A stretch of 64,000 nt of DNA from Lysinibacillus contaminans (GTDB lineage Bacteria; Bacillota; Bacilli; Bacillales_A; Planococcaceae). Under the pieces are notes generated by a model. It was not told the DNA's origin, did no database searches, and worked only from the letters and a program-made list of their open reading frames with translations. Location of the stretch: NCBI RefSeq assembly GCF_001278945.1, contig NZ_LGRV01000001.1, forward strand, positions 116,415-180,414, in the 5' to 3' direction. Shown piece by piece: positions 17,480 to 26,235 of the stretch (position 1 is its first letter; each line of letters starts with the position of its first letter). Made by a program: the position numbers and the translations under genes.

Positions 17480-19384
17480 TTAAATATTTTTATTGAGCAT
17501 GCGTAAGCTATTTAAAATAACGAGGATTGTACTGCCCTCATGACCGATAACACCTAGTGGTAAATCGACAACTTGTAAAAAGTTAGAGGCAATTAACAAT
17601 GTAATGACTCCGATAGAAAAGACTATATTTTGTTTTACAATACGTTGCATTTTGCGTGATAAACGAATGGCATAAGCAATTTTAGATAAGTCACTTTTCA
17701 TTAATACAACGTCGGCTGTTTCAAGTGCAACGTCTGTTCCTTCTCCCATGGCAATACCTGTTGTGGCTGTTGCAAGAGCAGGGGCATCGTTAATGCCATC
17801 ACCAACCATACCAACATGATTGTAGTGACCAAGTAGACGTTTCATCTCAGTGACTTTTGTTTCTGGTAAGCACTCTGCTACGTATTCAGTAACGCCTGCT
17901 TCCTTCGCAATAACTTTCGCAGTTTTTTCATTGTCGCCTGTCAGCATAACCACATCAATATGAAGTTCTTTTAGCAGTGCGATTGCATGTTTCGCTTCAT
18001 CACGAACGGTATCTTTTAATGCGGCAAGTGCGATAATGCCCGTATGATCACGAATGAAAATAACCGTTTTTCCTTCAGCGGCAAGTGTTGATGCTGCGCC
18101 GTTAGCGAAGGAATTTGCTTCATCTTCACCAACGAAGTCAGGTTTACCTACTAAATATTCAGTCCCATCGACAAAGCCTTTCATACCCCAACCAGGAATA
18201 TCTTCAATGTTAGCCTGTGGAAAATGTGTGATGCCCTCTGCTTTCGCATACATAGTAATAGCTTGTGCGAGTGGGTGATTGGATTGTGCTTCAACGCCTG
18301 CTAGTAGTGCAATCGTTTGTTTTTTCTCTAAACCATCACGCACTATAAAATCTGTAACGACAGGCTTTCCTTGTGTCAGTGTGCCTGTTTTATCCACGGC
18401 TAACGCTTTTAACACGCTTAAATTTTCTAGATGTAAACCGCCTTTAAAGAGAATACCGTTTTTTGCGCCATTCGAAATAGCAGCAAGTGTCGCTGGCATA
18501 ATTGAAGCAACGAGCGCGCACGGTGATGCGACAACCAAGAGTACCATTGCGCGGTAAAATGTCGTTGTCCAGTCCCAGCCTAGTAAAAAGTGGGGAAGGA
18601 ACATCATGAGTGCTACAGCAAGTAATACAAATTTTACGTAAGTACCTTCAAATTTTTCGATAAATTGCTGAGATGGTGATTTTTCACTTTGTGCAGTTTG
18701 CACAAGTGTAATAATTTTTTGGAATAATGTTTCTGAGTTTGGTTTTGTCATTTCCATCGTAATGGCACCATTTAAATTTACTGTTCCAGCGAAAACTTCA
18801 TCGCCTTCACGTTTTACAACAGGTAATGACTCACCGCTAATGGCTGCTTCATCAATAGATGATTGCCCTTTGAAGATAATTCCGTCAGCTGGTACACGTT
18901 CACCTGGTTTAATAAGTAGATGATCACCGATCTTTAATGTAGAAACTGCCACTTTCATTGGTTCGAATCCACCACGTACAAGCCAAGCTTCTTCAGGTTG
19001 CAAATTCATGAGTGCAGAAATTTCACGATGACTTTTATTCATCGCATAGGTTTCTAAAGCGCCGCTTACTGCGAAAATGAAAATAAGAATTGCACCTTCA
19101 GTCCAATAGCCAATTGCAGCAGAACCGATTGCAGCTAAAACCATAAGTAGTTCCACATTTAATTTCTTTTCTACAATTGTTTCTTTAATACCTTCTTTAG
19201 CTTTCGCAAAACCACCAACACAAAAAGCAATTACATATAATAGAACGGAAGCAGTTATTTGACCGCTCGTATCTAATCGCCATGCCAGCAAGATAAATAA
19301 CCCCGCGACAAGAGCAGCGATTAGTTCTGCATGTTCTTTTGTTTTCTCAATTAAACTAACATTTTCTCGATTGGAGTATTCCAT
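17480..19384 (-). CDS. zosA: P1B-type metal ATPase, ZosA/CadA-like
   Basis: 634 residues. Membrane CPx-type motif SPCALV at 287-292, actuator SGES at 183-186, phosphorylation motif DKTGTLT at 331-337, HP motif SNHPLA and hinge GDGINDAPAL. It lacks an N-terminal heavy-metal-binding domain. Length, missing domain and the end (GVIGHEGSTILVILNSLRML) fit ZosA of B. subtilis, a zinc uptake ATPase induced by peroxide through PerR; a cadmium/zinc exporter is the alternative. A near-consensus PerR box and a Fur-like box lie upstream. Confidence 0.85.
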   Translation of the reverse strand: MEYSNRENVSLIEKTKEHAELIAALVAGLFILLAWRLDTSGQITASVLLYVIAFCVGGFAKAKEGIKETIVEKKLNVELLMVLAAIGSAAIGYWTEGAILIFIFAVSGALETYAMNKSHREISALMNLQPEEAWLVRGGFEPMKVAVSTLKIGDHLLIKPGERVPADGIIFKGQSSIDEAAISGESLPVVKREGDEVFAGTVNLNGAITMEMTKPNSETLFQKIITLVQTAQSEKSPSQQFIEKFEGTYVKFVLLAVALMMFLPHFLLGWDWTTTFYRAMVLLVVASPCALVASIMPATLAAISNGAKNGILFKGGLHLENLSVLKALAVDKTGTLTQGKPVVTDFIVRDGLEKKQTIALLAGVEAQSNHPLAQAITMYAKAEGITHFPQANIEDIPGWGMKGFVDGTEYLVGKPDFVGEDEANSFANGAASTLAAEGKTVIFIRDHTGIIALAALKDTVRDEAKHAIALLKELHIDVVMLTGDNEKTAKVIAKEAGVTEYVAECLPETKVTEMKRLLGHYNHVGMVGDGINDAPALATATTGIAMGEGTDVALETADVVLMKSDLSKIAYAIRLSRKMQRIVKQNIVFSIGVITLLIASNFLQVVDLPLGVIGHEGSTILVILNSLRMLNKNI

Positions 19385-19397
19385 TCGTATCCCTCCT

Positions 19398-19416
19398 GAT
19401 AATGAAAATCAATATC
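19398..19416 (-). promoter_or_regulatory. Fur-family box in the zosA 5' region
   Basis: GATAATGAAAATCAATATC matches the 19-bp Fur box GATAATGATAATCATTATC at 17 of 19 positions. It lies 14-32 bases before the ATPase start, next to the AGGAGG site. A second inverted repeat, TACTGGCA/TGCCAGTA, lies at 19438-19466. Confidence 0.6.
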
Positions 19417-19488
19417 ATAAACCTTATAAAATAGTAATACTGGCATATCTGTGTGATTTGCCAGTACTTTTGTGATTTATATTCTAAT

Positions 19489-19503
19489 TTAGAATTATTA
19501 TAA
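19489..19503 (-). promoter_or_regulatory. PerR box upstream of the zosA-like gene
   Basis: TTAGAATTATTATAA differs from the PerR consensus TTATAATNATTATAA at one position. It is about 105 bases upstream of the ATPase start; zosA of B. subtilis is a known PerR target. Confidence 0.65.
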
Positions 19504-19544
19504 CAAAGCGTTTTGAGAAATGGAAGTGGGAGGTTAGCTTAATC

Positions 19545-19585
19545 GACAAAAAAGGAATAAACGCATTTGGCACGCTTATTCCTTA
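19545..19585 (-). terminator. probable fumA terminator
   Basis: AAGGAATAA and TTATTCCTT arms with inner CGC/GCG; on the minus strand the stem is followed by TTTTTT. It is the first minus-strand T-run hairpin after the fumA stop. Confidence 0.6.
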
Positions 19586-19669
19586 CAGTAAATAGCTATT
19601 TGTTTTATATAGTAGAAATAATTTATTCTAATCAAAAAATTGCATTATTTATAAATTGGATTTTTTAGA

Positions 19670-19724
19670 AAACTGGTTTTGTGGTGTGGCTGTCGCTCTG
19701 CTTTCGCCACAGCAAAATCAGTTT
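19670..19724. repeat. nested inverted repeat downstream of fumA
   Basis: AAACTGGTTTTG pairs with CAAAATCAGTTT (one G-U), and inside it GTGGC pairs with GCCAC around a pyrimidine-rich loop. No clear T-run follows on either strand, so it is not an obvious terminator. Confidence 0.55.
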
Positions 19725-19767
19725 CATTTATTTCAAAATATCTCTTGATTATAGAGAGAATTTATTT

Positions 19768-21306
19768 TTAGAATACGCGTTCTGCGTGTTTAGATAATTT
19801 ATCTAATGAAGATTTGTCTACATCAGCGTGTAATGAGTTCCCGTGAGAGTCCATTGTTACTACCGCTGTGAAGCCTTCCACGTTTAAGTGCCACATTGCT
19901 TCAGGAATACCGAATTCCATTAGGTCAACGCCGTCTACGCCTTTAATGCAGTCTGCGTAGTATTGAGCTGCACCGCCGATAGCGTTTAAGTAAACACCAC
20001 CGTGTTCGCCTAGAGCTTTCAGAGTTTTTGGACCCATACCGCCTTTACCGATGACAGCACGGATACCGAATTTTTTCATGATGTCACCTTGGTATGGCTC
20101 CTCGCGAATTGAAGTTGTTGGACCAGCAGCTTTTACTGTCCAGTTGCCTTCTGCGTCTTTTGCCATTACTGGACCACAGTGATAAATAACTTGTCCGTTA
20201 AGATCTACTGGTGCATCGTGGCTCATTAAGTGATGGTGGATTGCGTCACGGCCAGTGAACATACGACCCGTGATGGATACAACGTCACCAACTTTTAATG
20301 CACGAATTTGTTCTTCAGTAATAGGTGCAGTAAGTTCTACAACATCTGTTGAAGTTTCTTCTGTCGTTGCAGCAACTTGCTCGTCTTTGAACGTGATTTT
20401 TTCGCCATCTTGGTAGTGCCACTTGATGATTTCGCCAGTTTCAGGGTTGATGTCGATAGCCATACGACGGTATGCCCAGCAGTTATACGCTACAGATACG
20501 TAGAATGAAGCAGGGATACGGTGCATAACACCAATTTTACAGCCAAGTAAAGTTGCTTCACCGCCGAAGCCCATTGTTCCAATACCAAATGTATTTGAAG
20601 TTTTCACAACATAGTCTTCTAATTGTGCAAGCTCTGGATTTGGATTTGTATCTTCTACATGACGGAATAACTGTTCTTTAGCTAAATCGTAGCCAGAAGA
20701 ACGGTCACCACCGATACCTACGCCGATGAAGCCAGCAGAACAGCCTTGACCTTGTGCTTGGTAGACAGAGTGAAGGATACATTTACGGATACCATCTAAG
20801 TCACGGCCAGCGCGTCCAAGACCTTCAAGTTCTGTTGGTAGGCTATATTGGATGTTTTTGTTTTCACAGCCGCCACCTTTAAGGATTAACTTAATCGTAA
20901 TGTAATCGTTTTCCCATTGTTCGAATTTCATAACAGGTAGGCCTTCACCAATGTTGTTACCGCTATTTTCGCCAGTTAATGAATCAACAGCATTTGGACG
21001 TAATTTAGCATCAGCAGATGTGTCAATAATTGCTTTTTTGATTGCTGCTTTAATCTCTAATTGATTTACGCCAACAGGAGTGTAAATCTTAAATGTTGGT
21101 AGACCAGTATCTTGACAGATTGGTGATACATTGTCTTCCGCCATTGCGATATTATTAGAGATTGTGTCTAAGCTCATTGCAGCGCGAGTGCCAGCATTTT
21201 CTGACTCTTTTGCTTTTTTAATTGCACGACGTACGTCTTTCGGTAAATTTGTAGATGTTTCAGTCACTAAATCGTAAAGACTTTTCTCCAAAGCTTGTAA
21301 ATTCAT
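19768..21306 (-). CDS. fumA: class I (iron-sulfur) fumarate hydratase
   Basis: 512 residues covering both the alpha-like N-terminal part (SPICQDTGLPTFKIYTPVG near residue 61) and the beta-like C-terminal part (GRMFTGRDAIHHHL, GPTTSIREEPYQ). This is the single-chain oxygen-sensitive [4Fe-4S] fumarase that hydrates fumarate to malate in the TCA cycle. B. subtilis uses the unrelated class II enzyme; Lysinibacillus-like genomes often carry this class. The ATG has a GGGGGG site. Monocistronic. Confidence 0.93.
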   Translation of the reverse strand: MNLQALEKSLYDLVTETSTNLPKDVRRAIKKAKESENAGTRAAMSLDTISNNIAMAEDNVSPICQDTGLPTFKIYTPVGVNQLEIKAAIKKAIIDTSADAKLRPNAVDSLTGENSGNNIGEGLPVMKFEQWENDYITIKLILKGGGCENKNIQYSLPTELEGLGRAGRDLDGIRKCILHSVYQAQGQGCSAGFIGVGIGGDRSSGYDLAKEQLFRHVEDTNPNPELAQLEDYVVKTSNTFGIGTMGFGGEATLLGCKIGVMHRIPASFYVSVAYNCWAYRRMAIDINPETGEIIKWHYQDGEKITFKDEQVAATTEETSTDVVELTAPITEEQIRALKVGDVVSITGRMFTGRDAIHHHLMSHDAPVDLNGQVIYHCGPVMAKDAEGNWTVKAAGPTTSIREEPYQGDIMKKFGIRAVIGKGGMGPKTLKALGEHGGVYLNAIGGAAQYYADCIKGVDGVDLMEFGIPEAMWHLNVEGFTAVVTMDSHGNSLHADVDKSSLDKLSKHAERVF

Positions 21307-21412
21307 TGGTATTGCCCCCCATAAAAAAATTGATTATTTCCACATCATATTATACTCTGTTAGACAATTTAAAAAAAGAGCGTCTGTAGTCGAATTTGGA
21401 ATAATATATAAA

Positions 21413-21449
21413 TAAAAGCGCAAGTAGCATTAGCTAACTTGCGCTTTTA
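21413..21449. terminator. terminator downstream of the SE1561 gene
   Basis: AAAAGCGCAAGT/ACTTGCGCTTTT stem with a ten-base loop. It lies downstream of the SE1561 gene on the minus strand, before the fumA promoter region. Confidence 0.8.
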
Positions 21450-21539
21450 ATCATAAATATTTTAGGTATTCGCGCCATTTCACGAGGCTCACACCAAGTG
21501 AGTCAATTCGACAGTAACAGGCGTAAATATCTTATTATA

Positions 21540-21725
21540 TTATTGTTCACGAGCGTTAAATTGCTCCATTTTGTCTTCTAAATCATCCATCATTTGAATT
21601 AAGCGATCGATGTCTTCTAATTCAGTCGTTTCAGGATCAATAGCATCTAGGACTTCTAAAAAGATTTCAAGACGTTCTTTTAAGTAAGTTACTTGTTGTT
21701 CTTTATCAGTAATTGGCTTTGACAT
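21540..21725 (-). CDS. SE1561 family small acidic protein
   Basis: 61 residues, helical and acidic, with the pattern VTYLKERLEIFLEVLDAIDPE and EDIDRLIQMMDDLE typical of the SE1561 family of Firmicutes. No membrane segment. Function unknown. The ATG has an AGGTG site. Stand-alone gene. Confidence 0.8.
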   Translation of the reverse strand: MSKPITDKEQQVTYLKERLEIFLEVLDAIDPETTELEDIDRLIQMMDDLEDKMEQFNAREQ

Positions 21726-21864
21726 GCGTACACCTCATTTCGTCCTTTTCATAGTAGCGGATTTCAACGGAAATTTCAACGTCTATGATAAATGCAAGTA
21801 GTTGGAAAATGATTGGGCCTTAGTAATTATTTTGTGAATTTAAATAAACTGAATATTTACATTA

Positions 21865-22070
21865 TTGAGGTCGTGTGTTAATGTTGTATTAAGAACAAGT
21901 AAAGGAGCTGGTGAAGAACAAACAATGAACTCTAACTCGAAAAGGAGGGAGTTTAAACAAGTACTCGGCCATATTAAAAGCCGATATTCGTGTTTATACA
22001 AGCTGAAATGGATATAAGTATTAGTTAGGCCTTAGCGTCAATTCACATATGGTGAGCGCTAAGGCTTTTT
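21865..22070 (+). ncRNA. candidate short transcript (sRNA or tiny ORF)
   Basis: A promoter-like TTGAGG, 16 bases, TATTAA (21865-21892) is followed about 135 bases later by a clean terminator: GCCTTAGCG (22029-22037), CGCTAAGGC (22057-22065), then TTTTT. Between them lies a 30-codon ORF (ATG 21925 to TAA 22017) that starts MNSNSKRREFKQ; its AAAGGAG is 17 bases away, too far for a good start. A strong AAAAGGAGGGAG sits inside with no start codon after it. The transcript could be a regulatory RNA or encode the basic peptide. Confidence 0.4.
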
Positions 22071-22240
22071 GATGTGTCTTGGCGACGATAACATTATTGG
22101 GGCATACATGCATTATTTCTTAGACTACAACAGAAGTCGTTTTACCTTTTTTATGGACTTTACTTAGCGTATGCAAAAAACGATAGCTTTCTTTTACATA
22201 TTGTACTTGTACAGATATGAATGGTATTCGGGAAAAAAAT

Positions 22241-22315
22241 AAGCGATCACTGACGGTTTAATGTCGTGGTCGCTTTTGTAGGTAAAATAAAAGAGCGGGG
22301 CTCATCCACCCGCTC
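22241..22315 (-). terminator. two further minus-strand terminator-like hairpins
   Basis: GAGCGGG/CCCGCTC (22293-22315), followed on the minus strand by TTTTATTTT, and AAGCGATCAC/GTGGTCGCTT (22241-22275), followed by ATTTTTTT. Both lie behind the stronger terminator at 22323-22362. Confidence 0.6.
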
Positions 22316-22322
22316 AAAAAAC

Positions 22323-22410
22323 AAAAAACGCCCAGCAAATCCGTGCTGTTATGGCGTTTTTTGGTGTGACACGGATATTACATCCATGCCACGTAGGTTT
22401 GGCACCTAGT
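22323..22410 (-). ncRNA. riboswitch-like structured RNA with terminator, no downstream gene
   Basis: Read on the minus strand: a TATAAT at 22421-22416, then about 50 bases that fold as an outer GGTG/CACC stem enclosing GTGCC/GGCAT and GGAT/ATCC hairpins, then a perfect terminator (AAAAAACGCC/GGCGTTTTTT, inner AGCA/TGCT). The ATCCGTG of the second hairpin is complementary to CACGGAT in the terminator loop, an antiterminator-like alternative pairing. No ORF follows on this strand. I do not recognise a known riboswitch class. Confidence 0.5.
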
Positions 22411-22582
22411 TTGTAATTATACAGGTTATTGAACAAAATGCAAATATAATTATAGAAGTACTAATTTCTAAATATAGGGTTTGAATGCTCAATCTGACAC
22501 CTGTTATATAGGGTAAATAAACTTTCAATTAGAAGAGGAAAATTAGTTCAACTCAACAGATACAAAAAAGTGGGGAAATATA

Positions 22583-22855
22583 ATGAGCGTTATATTGAAA
22601 TACAGAAGGAGATGGTTGAGCAACCTTTGGGTAGCATTGTTGTTAGGCGGTTCTGGTACCTGAACAAGAGGCTACGGCTAATATTTATCCTGGGGTGACG
22701 GCAGCGAAGGTGGGAGATGAAATATAGATTGCATAGGGGATTTACTATCCATAAAATAATAATACGCGGATGGAACTTACACATTTTATATCACAAGTGT
22801 TATGAAAGATAAAGATGGAAACCACTTGTAAGAACCCATTAAGAGGATAAACGAT
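22583..22855 (+). pseudogene. decayed gene, possibly for an exported protein
   Basis: ATG 22583 has GTGGGG upstream and opens MSVILKYRRRWLSNLWVALL, a basic then hydrophobic start like a signal peptide, but stops after 26 codons. Further on, another frame reads ADGTYTFYITSVMKDKDGNH before a stop, a beta-strand Ig-like pattern of surface proteins. Several stops and frame changes separate the pieces. The parental family is not identified. Confidence 0.4.
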
Positions 22856-22945
22856 GAACATATCTTGATCCTGCTGTTTTAAAAGATTTGTTTCTTTAAT
22901 TGGTCTGACGAAATTGGGTGAATACGCAACAAATATAATATAACT

Positions 22946-22983
22946 AAAAAAAGAGGCATCCTAATGAAAGGATGCCTCTTTTG
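22946..22983 (-). terminator. csp terminator
   Basis: AAAAAAGAGGCATCC and GGATGCCTCTTTT form a strong stem with T-runs in both directions, 19 bases past the csp stop. Confidence 0.88.
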
Positions 22984-23001
22984 TGTTTACATCATTAAAA
23001 A

Positions 23002-23205
23002 TTAAAGTTTTACGATGTTTGTAGCTTGTGGTCCACGTTGGCCGTCTTCTACTGAGAATTCAACTTTTTGACCTTCGTCAAGTGATTTGAAACCGTCACC
23101 TTGGATAGCTGAGAAGTGAGCGAATACGTCGTTTCCGCCTTCAACTTCGATGAAACCGAAACCTTTTTCTGCGTTAAACCATTTTACTGTACCTTGTTGT
23201 GTCAT
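23002..23205 (-). CDS. cold-shock protein
   Basis: 67 residues, a single cold-shock domain. RNP1 KGFGFIEV at 14-21 and RNP2 DVFAHFSA at 26-33 are intact, and the end ([13 protein letters not shown]) is typical of CspB/CspD of Bacillus. It binds single-stranded RNA and DNA as an RNA chaperone. The start has GGAGGTC upstream. A long terminator-like hairpin lies 56 bases upstream of the start. Confidence 0.95.
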   Translation of the reverse strand: MTQQGTVKWFNAEKGFGFIEVEGGNDVFAHFSAIQGDGFKSLDEGQKVEFSVEDGQRGPQATNIVKL

Positions 23206-23260
23206 TTAAATGACCTCCATTAATTGTATTAAATAATATCATATTTCTTCAAAAGAAAAA

Positions 23261-23320
23261 AATTCACATATTACAAAAAGTATCGAATAAAACATGATTA
23301 CTCTTTGTAATATGTGAATT
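23261..23320 (-). repeat. 22-bp-arm hairpin with T-run upstream of csp
   Basis: AATTCACATATTACAAA recurs inverted as TTTGTAATATGTGAATT; the full arms are about 22 bases with one mismatch and a 15-base loop. On the minus strand the stem runs into TTTTTTTC, the shape of an intrinsic terminator, 56 bases before the csp start. It may attenuate csp or close an upstream transcript. Confidence 0.65.
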
Positions 23321-23883
23321 CATTGTTTCTTCGTTAACGATCTTATTACATTTATTATATAATAAAAAATCGCATTTGTCTAGTGCAAAGAAAACTAATT
23401 TGCTATCAACAGTACATCATAGTTAAATTAGTTCAATTCTGAAGTTACTTCAGAATCAAGTACTTCCTCGTAAAGGCTTATATAGCAAGGCTTCAAAATA
23501 TGTCTATATAAAGAATCTCCTTACAATCCCTTTAAAGAAATAGAGCAGCTAAAAAAACTATCTCCGCATTTGAATGAATAAATGTTCTTTGTTGATCTTT
23601 TCTAAGGCACATTTTTTCATCGAAATGTATCGAGTTCATTTTCGTTTTAACACAGGGGAATTCTAATCGTGACTTCAACAAACTCGAATTTATTCAAACT
23701 ATCGATTTTGACAAATGGGCTTTTAGACGTTTGAAAGAAAATTGGTGTTCAGTATTCCACGTGAAAAATGATTGCGACTTCATGATTTCAACCTACTCTG
23801 AATTCATTAGTTAACAAGATAACTTGTAGTGAAATTCGGAAAGTCATATGTGTTATAAATTAGTGAATTCATTTCAAAAAAAG
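23321..23883. other. gene-free stretch with perfect palindrome and coding relic
   Basis: At 23436-23456 a perfect palindrome has arms ATTCTGAAGT and ACTTCAGAAT around one base. Between about 23600 and 23815 an open frame without a start reads DFDKWAFRRLKENWCSVFHV before a stop at TAA, which may be a remnant of a lost gene. No ribosome site or recognised domain. Confidence 0.4.
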
Positions 23884-23922
23884 AAAGAAGACAATGCCCG
23901 ATTAGGTAGTTGTCTTCTTTTG
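23884..23922 (-). terminator. rlmCD terminator
   Basis: AGAAGACAA/TTGTCTTCT stem with T-runs on both sides, directly after the rlmCD stop. Confidence 0.8.
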
Positions 23923-23927
23923 ATGGA

Positions 23928-25319
23928 TTATTTAACTTCTTTTAAAACAAGCTTCGCCACACACTCCACTAGCGCCGTTTGTGCAAACATATCGATTGGT
24001 TGAATATACTCCACATCATACAACTTCGATAACTCTTGTAAATCCTTCGCTAATGTAGAAGGGTTACAAGATGTATAAACAAAGCGTTTTGGTTTCAGCT
24101 TCAGCACGGTACGAATGAACTCTGGTGCAAGGCCAGTACGAGGTGGATCGACTGTAATCACATCTGGTGTGAAATCTTCTTTGTGCCATTGTGACAGCAC
24201 GGATTCGGCTGTACCGACTGCGTATGTTGTATGTTCGTAGCCATGATTACGTGCATTTTGGCGTGCATCCTCGATACTTTCAGGAATAACGTCCATGCCA
24301 CGCACTTCTTTAGCTTTATCTGCTAGCCATAAACCGATTGTACCAACACCACAGTAAGCATCAACAACTGTTTCTTCGCCAGTTAATGCGGCTGCTTTTT
24401 TAATTTCATCATATAAATGAACCGTTTGCGTTGGGTTCAATTGGAAGAAGGCGCGAGCAGAAAGGTCGAATGCTAATTCGCCAAGTTCTTCATGAATCGT
24501 TTCTTTGCCATCGAGGATAATTGTTTCATCGCCAAAAATAAGAGATGATCTGTCACGATTAATATTTTGTGCAATCGATACGATACTTGGGTCGATTTTT
24601 TTTATGCGTGTAATGAGTTCGTCAAGATGCGGAATCTCCTTACGTGTTGTTACTAATACGACCTGTGTTTCGCCAGTATGGATACCCGTGCGCACAACAA
24701 TTGTACGTACTAAACCATCTAGCGTACGACCATCATAAATCGTAATATTTAGCTTTTGTAAAATTTTGCGTGTTGCGACCGTTACTTTTGACGTAATAGG
24801 GTGTTGCACTAAGCAGTCGTTAATATTTAACAGCTTATTACTGCCTTCCGCGAAAAGGCCGGCATATACACGTTTGCCTTCTTTACGTACTTGGAACTGG
24901 CTTTTGTTGCGGTAGTTCCATGGATTGTCCATACCAAGTGTTTGACGGACTTCAACTGTTTCTGCTAACGGTTTTGCATAACGCTCTAATGCTTGCATCA
25001 CAATATCGCGCTTTTCAATAAGTTGTTTTTCATATGTCATATGTTGAAGCTGGCAACCACCACATTCGTTGTAAACGGGGCAAGGAGCTTCTTGACGATG
25101 CTCTGAAGCTTTGCGAATCGTTACAATTTCAGCCTCTGCAAAATTATGTTGTGTTTTAGTTACTTGCGCTGTAATTTCTTCACCTGGGATAGCGCCTTTG
25201 ACGAATACGACATTGCGTTTGTAAAAGCCTACTCCTTCGCCGTTAATCCCTAGTCGTTTAATTGAAAGTGGGAATTTTTGTCCCACTTCCATTGTTGTTT
25301 GTTGCGTCAAACTTTCCAC
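23928..25319 (-). CDS. rlmCD: 23S rRNA (uracil-C5)-methyltransferase RlmCD
   Basis: 463 residues. A TRAM RNA-binding domain (about 10-70) precedes the iron-sulfur cysteines C80, C86, C89 ([10 protein letters not shown]) and a SAM-dependent methyltransferase domain with [21 protein letters not shown] and the catalytic-cysteine motif [13 protein letters not shown]. It makes m5U in 23S rRNA; in Firmicutes one such enzyme methylates both U747 and U1939. Start ATG lies in a stretch without a strong ribosome site. Confidence 0.92.
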   Translation of the reverse strand: MESLTQQTTMEVGQKFPLSIKRLGINGEGVGFYKRNVVFVKGAIPGEEITAQVTKTQHNFAEAEIVTIRKASEHRQEAPCPVYNECGGCQLQHMTYEKQLIEKRDIVMQALERYAKPLAETVEVRQTLGMDNPWNYRNKSQFQVRKEGKRVYAGLFAEGSNKLLNINDCLVQHPITSKVTVATRKILQKLNITIYDGRTLDGLVRTIVVRTGIHTGETQVVLVTTRKEIPHLDELITRIKKIDPSIVSIAQNINRDRSSLIFGDETIILDGKETIHEELGELAFDLSARAFFQLNPTQTVHLYDEIKKAAALTGEETVVDAYCGVGTIGLWLADKAKEVRGMDVIPESIEDARQNARNHGYEHTTYAVGTAESVLSQWHKEDFTPDVITVDPPRTGLAPEFIRTVLKLKPKRFVYTSCNPSTLAKDLQELSKLYDVEYIQPIDMFAQTALVECVAKLVLKEVK

Positions 25320-25349
25320 GTCCTTTTTAATATCATTTCCCCATTATAA

Positions 25350-26168
25350 CTAAGGAGTGGACGATTGCAAAGCGACAGGGAAGTCTTCATATTCTAATAC
25401 TAGATCATCAAGGGATAAAAATGTGTAGCCTTGCTTTTTGGCCTCTGCAATAAAGAGTGGAAGAGCCTCGGCATTATCTTGTGCTACAGTGTGCATTAAA
25501 ATAACGGCACCAGGGTGAAGCTGCTCCGTTAGCGAATTGTATGCATAATCTGCACCACGGCGTTCATCTTTTAACCAATCTTTAAAAGCGACAGACCAAA
25601 AAATATGGCGATAACCTTCTGCATTGCCGACCTCTAATAATTTGGCGTTAAAAGTTCCTTCAGGTGGACGCGCATATGTGGTGCGGTCAATGCCTGTTAA
25701 TTCACGTAATTTCCCGTCAAATTTGCGCCATTCCGCACGCATACCATCACGCGAAAGTCGCGCCATATTGGGGTGTCCATAGGAGTGATTACCAATTGTA
25801 TGCCCATCTTCTACCATGCGTTTCACAAGATCGCTGGCACTTTCCAAATAGTGCCCCGTTAAAAAGAACGTTGCAGGTACCTCCTCTTTTTGCAAAGTGT
25901 CCAAGATACTTTCTGTAAATCCATTCTCATAGCCATTATCAAATGTTAAATAAGCCACTTTTCGGTCAGGCTTTCCTTTGTAAATAGCGCCATACTTATC
26001 GAGTAATTGATCAAGTGGTGCACCAGCTTCTGCTGGGTTACCGTCCTTTGCTCGTTTAATGCCCCAATTGTATTCATCGGAACTAGAGGCGAAATAAGGA
26101 TTGATGCTCACTGCGGCAGCAATGATAAAAGTGGCAAGTACTGCACCTACTATATGTTGTTTCCACAT
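25350..26168 (-). CDS. pdaA: delta-lactam-forming polysaccharide deacetylase PdaA
   Basis: 272 residues. N-terminal membrane/signal segment (1-28), then a NodB domain with TFDNGYEN at 75-82, HSYGH zinc motif at 128-132 and RPPEGTF. The variant TFDNGYEN rather than TFDDG is typical of PdaA, which deacetylates N-acetylmuramate so that muramic delta-lactam forms in the spore cortex. It thus points to an endospore former. Ribosome site AAAGGA. A 20-21-bp repeat array lies upstream. Confidence 0.92.
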   Translation of the reverse strand: MWKQHIVGAVLATFIIAAAVSINPYFASSSDEYNWGIKRAKDGNPAEAGAPLDQLLDKYGAIYKGKPDRKVAYLTFDNGYENGFTESILDTLQKEEVPATFFLTGHYLESASDLVKRMVEDGHTIGNHSYGHPNMARLSRDGMRAEWRKFDGKLRELTGIDRTTYARPPEGTFNAKLLEVGNAEGYRHIFWSVAFKDWLKDERRGADYAYNSLTEQLHPGAVILMHTVAQDNAEALPLFIAEAKKQGYTFLSLDDLVLEYEDFPVALQSSTP

Positions 26169-26235
26169 AAAAAACGCATCCTTTCTTTTTCCTTAGGATG
26201 CGTTGTTTTATAATAATTATCCCACCTAAATTGAC

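Noticed and set aside
21925..22017. 30-codon ORF as a firm gene
   Set aside because: Nearest AAAGGAG is 17 bases from the ATG and the peptide has no recognisable feature; kept only as part of the candidate transcript.
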